Notes under the pieces: model-generated
Database searches by the model: none
Told to the model about the DNA's origin: nothing
The model's input: the letters and a program-made list of their open reading frames with translations, nothing else
NCBI GenBank assembly: GCA_963723355.1
Contig: CAVRQQ010000003.1
Location: forward strand, 62,001-126,000
Source of the DNA: JAFDBW01 sp963723355
Lineage (GTDB): Bacteria > Desulfobacterota > Desulfuromonadia > Desulfuromonadales > BM103
Direction of reading: 5' to 3'
DNA length: 64,000 nucleotides
Shown: positions 10,005 to 18,750 of the stretch, piece by piece
Position numbering within the stretch: position 1 is the first letter of the stretch
How the letters are laid out: each line of letters opens with the position of its first letter
Position numbers and translations under genes: made by a program

Positions 10005-10052
10005 TTGGTGACGGCAGGTTATGATCAATTAACTTGATGACCAGAGGAAAAC

Positions 10053-11429
10053 ATGGGCCCGAACGATTTGCATAGCTTTATATCAATGCTTGGAAACTCC
10101 GGCGACTTGTCGAGAATCAAATGTCAGGTTGATCCGAATCTGGAAATTGCCGCAATTGTAGACAGGGTCTGTAAAAATGATGAAGGCGGCAAAGCCCTGT
10201 TGTTCGAAAATGTACAGGGAAGTAACCTCCGCATCGCGGCAAACCTGTTCGGCTCCCGTCAAAGAATGGCCACCTGCTTTGGTGTCCCTGATATTGAAGA
10301 ATTATCAGAGAAGATCAGACATGATCTTGCAGAAACCAAACACAACGCATCGGCCGAAATTCTTGAAAAATTGACCGGATTGCCAGAATTTGCGGCGGTC
10401 AATGTTGCTGATGCACCATGGAAAGAATTGGATTTAACGACACAGGGACTGGACGTCATTCCTGCACTGAGATCATGGCCCGGGGATGGCGGAAGATACC
10501 TGACAATGGGACAGGTGTTTACCTCTCATCCCGTTACAGGTGAGATAAACTGTGGCCTGTACAGGGTCCAGTTGACAGACCACCACAGAGCATTGCTTCG
10601 CTGCCATCCCGGTTCGGGTGGCGGGGGGCATATCAAGGCGTGGCACGACATGGGTGAGGCGATGCCGGTTGCCATCGCCTTGGGTGGCCCCCCGGCGCTC
10701 ACCTGTGCAGCCAGCGTCTCATTACCACAGAATATCTCAGAGGTTAATTTCGTCGGCTATCTGATGGACTCGGCACTTGCCATGAGTACCAGTAAGACAT
10801 CGCAATTATCTGTTCCGGCGGCAGCTGAAATGGTTCTTGAAGGGAGAATATTCCCGGGAGAAACCATGCCCGAGGGCCCTTTTGGAAATCACACGGGGTA
10901 CTATGCCCCGAGATCTCCTGCACCCGTTCTGAGGATTGAGAGTCTCAGCATGAAGCAGAATGCAATTTATCCCTGTACCGTAGTGGGGCCGCCGCCCATG
11001 GAAAATATTCATTTGGCACGCACCTCTGAAAGATTACTGTTGCCCTTGTTGCAACACGATTATCCCTGGGTACGGGATGTCCATATGCCGGCTGAAAGTA
11101 TTTTCCACAGGGTCGCACTGGTTCATGTCGACGATGATTGCGGGTCAGATCTTGAGGAGATGCAAGGTGCACTGAAGTCTTCCATGTTGTTGAAAGGCTC
11201 GAAACTGATAATCCTTCTTGATCAAAAGCTGGATAGTATTGAACAGAAAAAAATCTACTGGCAATTAATCAACAGTCTGGCCCAGTCTGGAAAAGTTATG
11301 GGTGAGGTTGTTGACGCCAGAACCAAAACCGGAGCGAAAGTATTGCAAAAAGAAAAGATCATTAAAGAAGATCGAAGCCCGATGGGAAGAATATGGCCTG
11401 TGATAGCCTACAGGTTTTTGTGTTATTGA
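10053..11429 (+). CDS. UbiD-family decarboxylase, probably of late menaquinone synthesis
   Basis: Prenylated-flavin-dependent (de)carboxylase family protein, 458 residues, slightly shorter than E. coli UbiD. Family features: LRSWPGDGGRYLTMGQVFT, RCHPGSGGGGHIKAWHD, and the signature PGETMPEGPFGNHTGYY with its paired glutamates (about residues 267-283). A UbiX-like gene that would supply prenyl-FMN and a UbiA-like prenyltransferase lie 2-3 kb downstream, followed by mqnE and mqnC, so the expected role is decarboxylation of the naphthoate intermediate in the futalosine route (the MqnM position). That assignment is inferred from context. Base composition is visibly more AT-rich than the genes around it, and it follows a repeat element, so recent arrival is possible. 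Confidence 0.8.
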   Translation: MGPNDLHSFISMLGNSGDLSRIKCQVDPNLEIAAIVDRVCKNDEGGKALLFENVQGSNLRIAANLFGSRQRMATCFGVPDIEELSEKIRHDLAETKHNASAEILEKLTGLPEFAAVNVADAPWKELDLTTQGLDVIPALRSWPGDGGRYLTMGQVFTSHPVTGEINCGLYRVQLTDHHRALLRCHPGSGGGGHIKAWHDMGEAMPVAIALGGPPALTCAASVSLPQNISEVNFVGYLMDSALAMSTSKTSQLSVPAAAEMVLEGRIFPGETMPEGPFGNHTGYYAPRSPAPVLRIESLSMKQNAIYPCTVVGPPPMENIHLARTSERLLLPLLQHDYPWVRDVHMPAESIFHRVALVHVDDDCGSDLEEMQGALKSSMLLKGSKLIILLDQKLDSIEQKKIYWQLINSLAQSGKVMGEVVDARTKTGAKVLQKEKIIKEDRSPMGRIWPVIAYRFLCY

Positions 11430-11475
11430 AGATCAGGGACATTAACCGAAAAGGACCAAAAAGGCAGGCGCGTCT

Positions 11476-12288
11476 ATGAAAATTGTCTCCTTCAACGTCA
11501 ACAGCGTTCGTTCGCGTCTGCACCAGCTCGCCGCGGTGATCGAAAAGCACCGGCCGGAGATCATCGCCCTGCAGGAGACCAAGGTCCAGGACCAGGACTT
11601 TCCAAAGGCTGACATCGAGGCTCTGGGATACCGGTCGCTCTGGTTCGGGCAAAAAACCCATTACGGGGTCGCCCTGCTGAGTCGCAGCGCAACCTCTGAT
11701 GTGCAGTACGGATTTGCCGGTGACGCCGATGATGCCCAGAGACGGCTGATCGCCGTCAGCTACCCCTTACAGCAAGGCACCTTGCGGGTCGTCAATGGCT
11801 ACTTTCCGCAAGGTGAAAGTCGCGAGCATCCGGTGAAGTTTCCGAACAAGGCCCGTTTTTACGCAGACCTGTACAATGACCTGAACTCGCGGCGCAATCC
11901 CGAGGAGTGGCTGTTGGTGGTCGGTGACATGAACGTCGCCCCGCATGACCGGGACATCGGCATCGGTGAGGAGAACGCCAAAAGGTGGCTGCGCACCGGC
12001 AAGTGCAGTTTCCTGCCAGAAGAGCGGGAGTGGTTGCAGCGGCTCTGTGAGTGGGGTTTGACGGATACCTTCCGCATTTGCCACCCGGATACGGATGACC
12101 GCTTCAGCTGGTTCGACTATCGCAGTCGCGGTTTCGAGGCAGACCCGCCGCGCGGCTTGCGGATTGACCTGATCCTTGCCAGCAAACCCCTCGCCGGACG
12201 TTGTGTCGCTGCAGGCATCGATTACGATATCCGAGCCATGGAGAAGCCGTCCGATCATGCTCCGGTCTGGGCGGAGTTTGACCTTTAA
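11476..12288 (+). CDS. xth: Exodeoxyribonuclease III (AP endonuclease)
   Basis: Base-excision repair enzyme of the ExoIII/APE1 endonuclease-exonuclease-phosphatase fold, 270 residues. Active-site motifs: MKIVSFNVNSVRSR (N-terminal Asn), ALQETKVQD (metal-binding Glu), NGYFPQGES, VVGDMNVAPHDRDIG (Asp/Asn pair), RIDLILAS and the final SDHAPV (catalytic His). It cuts the backbone at abasic sites. It stands between menaquinone genes without obvious functional link; the start ATG follows aaaaaggcaggcgcgtct, a modest ribosome site. Confidence 0.93.
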   Translation: MKIVSFNVNSVRSRLHQLAAVIEKHRPEIIALQETKVQDQDFPKADIEALGYRSLWFGQKTHYGVALLSRSATSDVQYGFAGDADDAQRRLIAVSYPLQQGTLRVVNGYFPQGESREHPVKFPNKARFYADLYNDLNSRRNPEEWLLVVGDMNVAPHDRDIGIGEENAKRWLRTGKCSFLPEEREWLQRLCEWGLTDTFRICHPDTDDRFSWFDYRSRGFEADPPRGLRIDLILASKPLAGRCVAAGIDYDIRAMEKPSDHAPVWAEFDL

Positions 12289-12467
12289 GTTGGCAGCTCT
12301 TGCGTGTCTTGCGAATTTACCCTAAATCGGTTTTCACCGGGTTGATCCTAATTACGCGTGCTTCTCTCCTTTTTCATCGAGTTCGGCCAGTAATCTTTTT
12401 GCGCTCTCTGTCGGGTTTGCTTGAACCTGTAGTGGGAGCGTTGTAAACTGACCTCTGAAAACAAATT

Positions 12468-13352
12468 ATGGATATGACGATGCCAAATAGCCTGCTGGCC
12501 AAGCTGACGACCATGCTGGAGATGATCAAATTCTCCCACACGGTTTTTGCCTTCCCTTTTGCGCTGATGGGCGTCGTCCTCGCTTCTCTGGAAAGTGGCA
12601 GCGCACCGACGTTCGGCCAGGTCTTCTGGGTCTGCCTTGCGATGGTCGGGGCCCGGACCGGGGCGATGGGGCTGAACCGCATCCTGGACGCACGCATCGA
12701 TGCGGAGAATCCACGCACCGCGGATCGTCACCTTCCGACAGGCAAAGTCCACCCGGCCGAAGCGTGGCTGCTGGTGCTTGGTGCTTTCTCCCTGTTGCTG
12801 GTCGCTGCATGGATGCTCAACCCGCTTTGCCTGAAACTGGCGCCGGTGGCGATCTTCTTCCTGGCCCTGTACAGCGTCTGCAAGCGGTTTACCGCCATGG
12901 CCCACCTTGTCCTGGGCTTATGCCTGGCGGCGGCTCCGGTCGGCGCCTGGATTGCGCTGCGCGGTGATATCGGCTGGCCGGTCATAGTGCTCGGTTTTGC
13001 TGTGCTCTTCTGGGTGGCCGGTTTTGATATCTTTTACGCGCTGCAGGATTACGAGTACGATCGGCAAAAGGGCCTCTTTTCGATCCCTTCGCGCTTCGGC
13101 GTCGAGCGCTCGTTCCTGATCGTACGCATCTTCCACGTGGTGATGGTGGCCCTGCTGCTGACGCTGGTGTTCAGCAAGGGACTGGGGGGTATTTACCTTG
13201 CCGGTGTCCTGGTAGTGGCCGGACTGCTGATCTACGAACATCTACTGGTGAAGCCTGATGACCTGTCGCGCCTGGATGCGGCCTTTTTCAACATGAACGG
13301 TTACATCAGCGTGACAATCTTTCTCTTTACCTTGGCCGACGCACTGGTCTAG
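12468..13352 (+). CDS. UbiA-family prenyltransferase (menaquinone, MqnP-like)
   Basis: Membrane prenyltransferase of 294 residues with about eight hydrophobic segments. Both Asp-rich motifs are seen: NRILDARIDAENPRTADRHL (about residues 65-84) and GFDIFYALQDYEYDRQKGL (about residues 185-203). Such enzymes attach an isoprenoid tail to an aromatic acid. Its neighbours, UbiX-like 12 nt downstream and mqnE/mqnC beyond, indicate the prenylation step of the futalosine menaquinone pathway rather than ubiquinone synthesis; this is inferred. The first ATG lacks a strong ribosome site, so the internal Met5 could also start translation. Confidence 0.88.
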   Translation: MDMTMPNSLLAKLTTMLEMIKFSHTVFAFPFALMGVVLASLESGSAPTFGQVFWVCLAMVGARTGAMGLNRILDARIDAENPRTADRHLPTGKVHPAEAWLLVLGAFSLLLVAAWMLNPLCLKLAPVAIFFLALYSVCKRFTAMAHLVLGLCLAAAPVGAWIALRGDIGWPVIVLGFAVLFWVAGFDIFYALQDYEYDRQKGLFSIPSRFGVERSFLIVRIFHVVMVALLLTLVFSKGLGGIYLAGVLVVAGLLIYEHLLVKPDDLSRLDAAFFNMNGYISVTIFLFTLADALV

Positions 13353-13364
13353 AACGGGAGCTCC

Positions 13365-13988
13365 ATGTCGACAGACAATCACGACATACGGCATTATGTG
13401 GTCGCCATCACCGGGGCTTCAGGCTCGATCTACGGCCTGCGCCTGGTCAGCGAACTGTTACGGGCGGGATGTCGGATCAGCCTGATTCTGACTGAGGCGG
13501 GCCGACAGGTCTTAAAGCATGAGGTCGGACTTGACTGGTCGACGGAGAACAAGCAGCAGCGTCACCAGGTGCAGGAATATTTTGCCAGTATTGCTGTCGA
13601 TTGCCTGGAGATTGATGATTTCTGGGCGGGCTCGGCAAGTGGTTCGAACCCCGCCGACGCCGTGATCATCATGCCCTGTTCGATGGGCACGGCCGGCAGG
13701 ATTGCCGCGGGTTTGAGTGGCAACCTGCTGGAACGGGCCGCTGACGTTATGCTCAAGGAACGCCGACAGCTGATATTGGTGCCGAGAGAAACGCCATTCA
13801 ACACGATCCATCTCGAAAACCTGTTGCGTCTTTCCCAGGCCGGCGCTGTGATCCTGCCCGCCATGCCCGGCTTCTACCATGGCCCGGACGCGATCTCTGA
13901 CCTGGTCGATTTTGTCGTCGGCAAGGTGCTCGATCAACTGGCCGTTGAACATGACCTGTTCGAGCGCTGGGGTGAGCACAAGGATTAG
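13365..13988 (+). CDS. ubiX: UbiX-like flavin prenyltransferase
   Basis: 207-residue flavoprotein of the UbiX/Pad1 family, which prenylates FMN to make the cofactor used by UbiD enzymes. The N-terminal flavin-binding motif AITGASGSIYGLRLVSEL (about residues 14-31), DAVIIMPCSMGTAGRIAAGL (about residues 98-117) and the basic VLMLKERRQL/RETPFNTIHLENLL region (about residues 126-150) are all present. It lies 12 nt after the prenyltransferase gene and pairs functionally with the UbiD-like gene at 10053. Confidence 0.92.
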   Translation: MSTDNHDIRHYVVAITGASGSIYGLRLVSELLRAGCRISLILTEAGRQVLKHEVGLDWSTENKQQRHQVQEYFASIAVDCLEIDDFWAGSASGSNPADAVIIMPCSMGTAGRIAAGLSGNLLERAADVMLKERRQLILVPRETPFNTIHLENLLRLSQAGAVILPAMPGFYHGPDAISDLVDFVVGKVLDQLAVEHDLFERWGEHKD

Positions 13989-14115
13989 TCACAGGCAACA
14001 GACCAGCAGCACGATTCCAGTCATCAGATTCGATCAGGTTTGGTCTGTGGCCGATTAATATTTTGACTGCAGATGCAATTCATGGTCACAGCTATTTAAG
14101 AATGTAGATATTAGA

Positions 14116-15198
14116 ATGTTTAACCTGGTTGAAAATATCCGGACCAAGATTGACAGCGGGGTTCGCATCTCTGATGCCGAAGCCCTGGCGCTTTTCGAGT
14201 CTGACGATCTGCTTGCCGTTGGCGAACTGGCTGCCCTGGCCAACCGGCGCATGAATGCCGATAAGGTTTATTTTAACGTCAATCGTCATATCAACTACAC
14301 CAATATCTGTGTCAATCGGTGCACCTTCTGCGCGTTCAGCCGTGAAGACGAAGCTGATGAAGGCAGTTACACACTGGCACTCAACGACATTCTCGAACGT
14401 GCCGCCGAGGCCAGTGACGCGGGTGCGACAGAAATCCATATGGTCGGCGGGTTGCATCCCGATTTGCCCTTTGACTTCTACCTTCAAATTCTGGCAGCGC
14501 TCAAGGCCGATAGCCCGCAGCTGCACATCAAGGCCTTCACGGCGGTCGAGATTGACTATTTTGCCCGGCTGACGCAGCAGTCGCCGGCTGAAGTCGTTGC
14601 CGAGCTGAAGGCTGCCGGCCTCGACTCGATGCCGGGGGGAGGGGCGGAAATCTTTGCCGCGGAAGTGCGCAAGCAGATCTGTCCGGAAAAAATCAGCGGT
14701 GAGCGTTGGCTGGAGGTGACGGAACAGGTGCACAACGGCGGGCTGAAGACCAATGCCACCATGCTGTTCGGCCATGTTGAAAATTTTGCCGACCGGGTCG
14801 ATCACCTGTACCGGTTGCGCGAACTGCAGGACCGGACCGGCGGCTTCCAGGCGTTCATCCCCCTGGCTTTTCAACCGGATAATACCCGGGTGCCTGCTGC
14901 CAAAGGGGTCGGTGGTGTCGATGCGCTCAAGACTTTGGCTGTCAGCAGGATCTATCTCGATAATTTCCGACATATCAAGGCGTACTGGGTCATGCTCGGC
15001 CTGAAAGTTGCCCAGGTTGCTCTCGCCTTCGGCGTCAACGATCTTGATGGGACTGTTGTCGAAGAGCAGATCGGCCACGATGCCGGTGCCGATTCGCCGC
15101 AGCAGGTGAGCAAGGACCAGCTGGTCGAACTGATTCGCAAGGCCGGGAAACAGCCGGTCGAGCGGGATACGTTGTATAACGAGATCAAAACTTACTGA
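14116..15198 (+). CDS. mqnE: Aminofutalosine synthase (radical SAM)
   Basis: Radical SAM enzyme of 360 residues that joins 3-[(1-carboxyvinyl)oxy]benzoate to SAM to give aminodeoxyfutalosine, an early menaquinone step. The cluster motif is CVNRCTFCAFS (about residues 64-74, CxxxCxxC), preceded by NRHINYTNI; EIHMVGGLHPDLPF and SMPGGGAEIF are further family marks. It is closer to MqnE than to MqnC by the AFSREDE stretch and by the paired MqnC immediately downstream. It sits 72 nt upstream of mqnC with a short inverted repeat between. Confidence 0.93.
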   Translation: MFNLVENIRTKIDSGVRISDAEALALFESDDLLAVGELAALANRRMNADKVYFNVNRHINYTNICVNRCTFCAFSREDEADEGSYTLALNDILERAAEASDAGATEIHMVGGLHPDLPFDFYLQILAALKADSPQLHIKAFTAVEIDYFARLTQQSPAEVVAELKAAGLDSMPGGGAEIFAAEVRKQICPEKISGERWLEVTEQVHNGGLKTNATMLFGHVENFADRVDHLYRLRELQDRTGGFQAFIPLAFQPDNTRVPAAKGVGGVDALKTLAVSRIYLDNFRHIKAYWVMLGLKVAQVALAFGVNDLDGTVVEEQIGHDAGADSPQQVSKDQLVELIRKAGKQPVERDTLYNEIKTY

Positions 15199-15201
15199 AC
15201 T

Positions 15202-15268
15202 GCGAAGCGAGAAGTGTGAAGTGAGATCAGGTTCGCATCTCGCACTTCGCATCTCGCACCTCAGATAA
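15202..15268. repeat. Short intergenic inverted repeat (GCGAAG/CTTCGC type)
   Basis: Between mqnE and mqnC, GCGAAGCGAGAAGTG on the left faces GCACTTCGCATCTCGC on the right, together with a tandem CGCATCTCGCAC. It can fold into a hairpin in the mqnE-mqnC transcript. A different repeat family from the TTAACGC elements elsewhere in the window. Confidence 0.6.
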
Positions 15269-15270
15269 CT

Positions 15271-16335
15271 ATGCTTGAGCAGATCAAACAAAAACTTGAA
15301 TTAACAAGGCCTCTCGACAGGACGGAAGCCCTCTGGCTGCTGACCGAAGCCGACCTGCTTGAGCTGGGGCGATTGGCCGACAATCTGCGGCGTCAGATGC
15401 ATCCCGCTCGGCAGGTCTCGTTCGTTATCGATCGCAATGTCAACTACACCAACGTTTGCACCACGCAGTGCAAATTCTGTGCATTCTATCGAGACGAAAC
15501 CGATCCGCAGGCCTACGTCCTCAGCTATACGGATATTTTCACCAAGGTCCAGGAGCTGGTCGAGCATGGCGGTACGCAGCTGCTGATGCAGGGCGGCCTG
15601 CATCCGGATTTGAAGCTCGAGTGGTTCGAGGAGCTTTTTCGCCAGTTGAGGCGCCGCTTCCCTCCGGTACAGATTCACTCCCTGTCCCCGGCCGAAATTG
15701 TGCATATCGCCAAACTCTCGAACGTCTCGATGAGGGAATGCCTGGGCCGGCTGCATCTGGCCGGGTTACAGTCTCTCCCCGGTGGAGGGGCTGAGATTCT
15801 GGTTGATAATGTCCGCCGGGAGATTTCACCGAACAAGATCGGCTGGCAGGAGTGGGCCGAGGTTATGCGTGCGGCCCACGATCTGGGAATGCCGACCACC
15901 GCAACCATGATGTTCGGCGCCGGTGAGAAGCCTGAAGACATCGTCGAGCATCTCTTCCGGGTGCGCGAGCTGCAGAACGAAAAGGGCGGGTTCACAGCCT
16001 TTATCCCGTGGAGCTACCAGCCCGGGAATACCGCGTTGGGTGGCGAGCAGGCGAGCGGTGTCGAATATCTGAAAGTGCTTGCTCTCTCCAGGGTGATTCT
16101 CGACAATGTAACGAATATCCAGGCCAGCTGGGTCACCCAGGGGGCGCGCATGGCGCAGATTGCCCTGTATTTCGGTGCCAATGACCTGGGTGGGACCATG
16201 CTGGAAGAGAATGTTGTTGCCGCTGCCGGGGTTGATTTCCGCATGTCTCAGGATGAGATCATCGAACTTGCCAGATCTGCCGGGTTCCAGCCGGTGCGAC
16301 GGACGACGACCTATGAGGCTCTGGAAACGTATTAA
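15271..16335 (+). CDS. mqnC: Cyclic dehypoxanthinylfutalosine synthase (radical SAM)
   Basis: Radical SAM cyclase of 354 residues; it converts dehypoxanthine futalosine to its cyclic form in menaquinone synthesis. Cluster motif CTTQCKFCAFYRD at about residues 65-77, preceded by DRNVNYTNV; LLMQGGLHPDLKLEWFEELF and LQSLPGGGAEILVDNVRR are characteristic. Together with mqnE upstream and mqnD/mqnB at 35-36.8 kb, four futalosine genes are in this window; mqnA is not. Confidence 0.94.
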   Translation: MLEQIKQKLELTRPLDRTEALWLLTEADLLELGRLADNLRRQMHPARQVSFVIDRNVNYTNVCTTQCKFCAFYRDETDPQAYVLSYTDIFTKVQELVEHGGTQLLMQGGLHPDLKLEWFEELFRQLRRRFPPVQIHSLSPAEIVHIAKLSNVSMRECLGRLHLAGLQSLPGGGAEILVDNVRREISPNKIGWQEWAEVMRAAHDLGMPTTATMMFGAGEKPEDIVEHLFRVRELQNEKGGFTAFIPWSYQPGNTALGGEQASGVEYLKVLALSRVILDNVTNIQASWVTQGARMAQIALYFGANDLGGTMLEENVVAAAGVDFRMSQDEIIELARSAGFQPVRRTTTYEALETY

Positions 16336-16354
16336 CTGTCGACGCTATAAGGAT

Positions 16355-16454
16355 TTAACGCAAAGACGCAAAGGTTGAAATAATAACGCAAAGAATAACG
16401 ATAATTAAAGGTTCTCTCTGCGCCTTTCCGTTTTGCTTTGCGCCTTTGCGTTAA
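16355..16454. repeat. TTAACGC...GCGTTAA element (100 bp, empty)
   Basis: The left arm TTAACGCAAAGACGCAAAG (16355-16373) and right arm CTTTGCGCCTTTGCGTTAA (16436-16454) are complementary with one mismatch. The interior is AT-rich and carries no gene. It lies in the mqnC-hisC gap and ends 31 nt before the hisC start. One of several related elements in this window. Confidence 0.8.
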
Positions 16455-16485
16455 TTGCCTTGGGTTTCATTCATTGAGGTGCATT

Positions 16486-17529
16486 ATGAGCTACCTTCGC
16501 AAGAACATCGCCGATATGGCCGGATACGTGCCCGGCTTTCAGCCGCCGGACGAGGCAGGATGGGTCAAACTCAATACCAACGAGAACCCGTACCCGCCGT
16601 CACCGAAGGTGATCGAGGCGATCCGGCAGGCGACCGGTGATGACCTGCGCAAGTACCCGGACGCTGCCTGCCGGGAAGGGCGCAAGGCCGCTGCGGAGCT
16701 TTATGGCTACCCGGTTGACTGGGTGATCATGGCCAACGGCTCCGATGAACTCCTCAACAACCTGATCAGGGCCTGTGCCGGTGAAGGCGAGGAGATCGCC
16801 TTCCTGCACCCGTCCTACTCCTACTATGCGACCCTTGCTCAGGTGCAGGGGGCAACAGTCAAAACCTACCAGCTGACCGAAGGTCGCGAGATCGTCGGGT
16901 TCCCTGCCCGGTATCCGGGAAAACTGTTCTTCCTCACCAGTCCGAACGCGCCCCTTGGCCTGAACTGGTCTCCTGCCGAAGTCGCCGCCCTGGCGGATCG
17001 CTGCGACGGTTTGCTGGTGGTCGATGAAGCATACGCAGACTTCGCCGGGAGCAACTGTCTTGAACTGGTCAAAATCAAGCCGAATGTCGTCGTGACCAGG
17101 ACCCTCTCGAAGAGCTACTCCCTCGCGGGGATGCGGCTCGGCCTGGCGATCGCGCGGCCGGACATTATCGCTGCCCTCGACAAGATCCGCGACCACTACA
17201 ACCTTGATCGCCTGGCCCAGGTTGCCGTGGTGGCCGCACTCGAGGACCAGGAGTACTTCGGCGAGTGTGTCGCACGCATCTGCGACACCCGTGACTGGTT
17301 CAGGAATGAGCTGATCAGTCTCGGCTATACGGTTCTGCCCTCCAGCGCCAATTACCTTTTTGCCAGCCCTCCGGACCGGAATGGTCAGCGGATTTATGAT
17401 GCTCTTTACCAGCGCAAGATCCTGGTCCGCTACTTCAGCGATCCGGCCCTGGCGCATGGCGTACGCATCTCGATCGGAACCCGTGAGGAGATGGAAACAA
17501 CATTGTCAGTGCTGAAGGAGATCGGTTGA
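16486..17529 (+). CDS. hisC: Histidinol-phosphate aminotransferase
   Basis: PLP-dependent aminotransferase of 347 residues for the seventh step of histidine synthesis. Marks: KLNTNENPYPPSPKVIEAI near the N-terminus, VIMANGSDELLNNLIRA, VVDEAYADFAG (PLP-binding Asp/Tyr) and RTLSKSYSLAGMRLGLAIA with the Schiff-base lysine (about residues 204-222). I start at the ATG preceded by gaggt; an upstream in-frame extension would run into the repeat element. The stop overlaps the possible TTG start of mutY. Confidence 0.92.
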   Translation: MSYLRKNIADMAGYVPGFQPPDEAGWVKLNTNENPYPPSPKVIEAIRQATGDDLRKYPDAACREGRKAAAELYGYPVDWVIMANGSDELLNNLIRACAGEGEEIAFLHPSYSYYATLAQVQGATVKTYQLTEGREIVGFPARYPGKLFFLTSPNAPLGLNWSPAEVAALADRCDGLLVVDEAYADFAGSNCLELVKIKPNVVVTRTLSKSYSLAGMRLGLAIARPDIIAALDKIRDHYNLDRLAQVAVVAALEDQEYFGECVARICDTRDWFRNELISLGYTVLPSSANYLFASPPDRNGQRIYDALYQRKILVRYFSDPALAHGVRISIGTREEMETTLSVLKEIG

Positions 17530-18669
17530 GTTCCAGGAGGAAAGAGGACAGGGTGAAGGGGAAAGAGGAACCTTCCTCTAACCTCTCACGACTTTCCTCT
17601 GACCCGTCTCTGCCTTTTGACCCTGCTGAATTCACCCGCCTTCTGCTTTCCTGGTACGGCAGAGCTGGACGTGACCTGCCGTGGCGGCAGACCCGTGACC
17701 CTTACCGTATCTGGATTTCCGAGATCATGCTGCAGCAGACGACCGTTGCTGCCGTTATCCCTTATTACAAGCGTTTCCTGCAACGGTTCCCGAGCGTGCA
17801 AAGTCTTGCTTCGGCGCCTCTGGACGATGTGATCACCTTGTGGGCCGGCCTGGGTTATTATTCCCGGGCCCGCAACCTGCACAGGACCGCCGGTAAAATT
17901 GTCGCGGAGTCAGGAGGAATTTTCCCGAACTCCCTAGACGGACTGGTCGCCCTGCCGGGAATCGGTCGCTCCACGGCCGGAGCCATCCTGGCGATTGCTT
18001 TCGATCAACCGGCACCGATTCTCGACGGCAATGTCAGGCGGGTACTGGTTCGACTGTTTGCCTGGATGGACGATCCGCGCGGCAGGAGCGCCGAGAAACA
18101 GCTCTGGGCATGGGCAGAGGCCCTGACTTCCCGGGACAGGCCGCACGATTACGCCCAGGCCATCATGGACCTTGGCGCGACAGTCTGTACACCACGAGAA
18201 CCTGGTTGTGGAATCTGCCCGGTACAGAGACTCTGCCGGGCCTGCGATAGAGATCTGGTGGCAGAGCTTCCTCTACCTCGCAAGAAGGCGCGGGTTCCGG
18301 TTCGTCGACAGGCCGCCCTGGTCATCAAAAAAGACCAGGATGCTGATGCTGAGACAGCGCCCGGCCGAGGGTTTTCTGGGGGGGCTTTGGGAACTTCCTT
18401 CCATTGATGTGCCTGATGACTTGAGCCCGGATCAGGTCGCAAGTCGCTTACTCGCGAGCCTGGGGATGCGGGGCGCTCCCTGCAGGCTTTGCGATGTTCG
18501 CCATGCATACAGTCACTTCAAGCTCGAGTTGGCCGTTTACATGGTTGATGTCGCATCCCCGGACCGGGTTGCCGAGGGCGACGGATTGCTCTGGTTCGGA
18601 GGCGATGAATTGGCCTCTTTGCCTGTGCATGGCGCCCACCGCAAGGCCCTGGAAAAACTGGCAAGTTGA
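17526..18669 (+). CDS. mutY: A/G-specific adenine glycosylase MutY (one frameshift)
   Basis: Removes adenine mispaired with 8-oxoguanine. The catalytic half shows EIMLQQTTVAAVIPYY, the HhH motif ALPGIGRSTAGAI, and CTPREPGCGICPVQRLC, the C-x6-C-x2-C-x5-C ligand set of the 4Fe-4S cluster. The NUDIX-like 8-oxoG recognition domain begins at MLMLRQRPAEGFLGGLWELP but is in the next frame: one extra base lies in 18327-18337, within or just after an A6 run. The 5' end is odd: the first 30 codons run through a palindromic repeat (AGAGGAAccTTCCTCT at about 17564-17579) and give a charged, Ser-rich leader before the real domain at FTRLLLSWYGRAGRDLPWR. Start could be TTG 17526 or GTG 17553. Confidence 0.88.
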
Positions 18670-18750
18670 TTGCGCATGAGGATATCTATGGTCTAAGCAG
18701 GCAAGCCTTGCCTCATGCGGTGGTAGAACCCTTGGCAGACGAATTACCCT

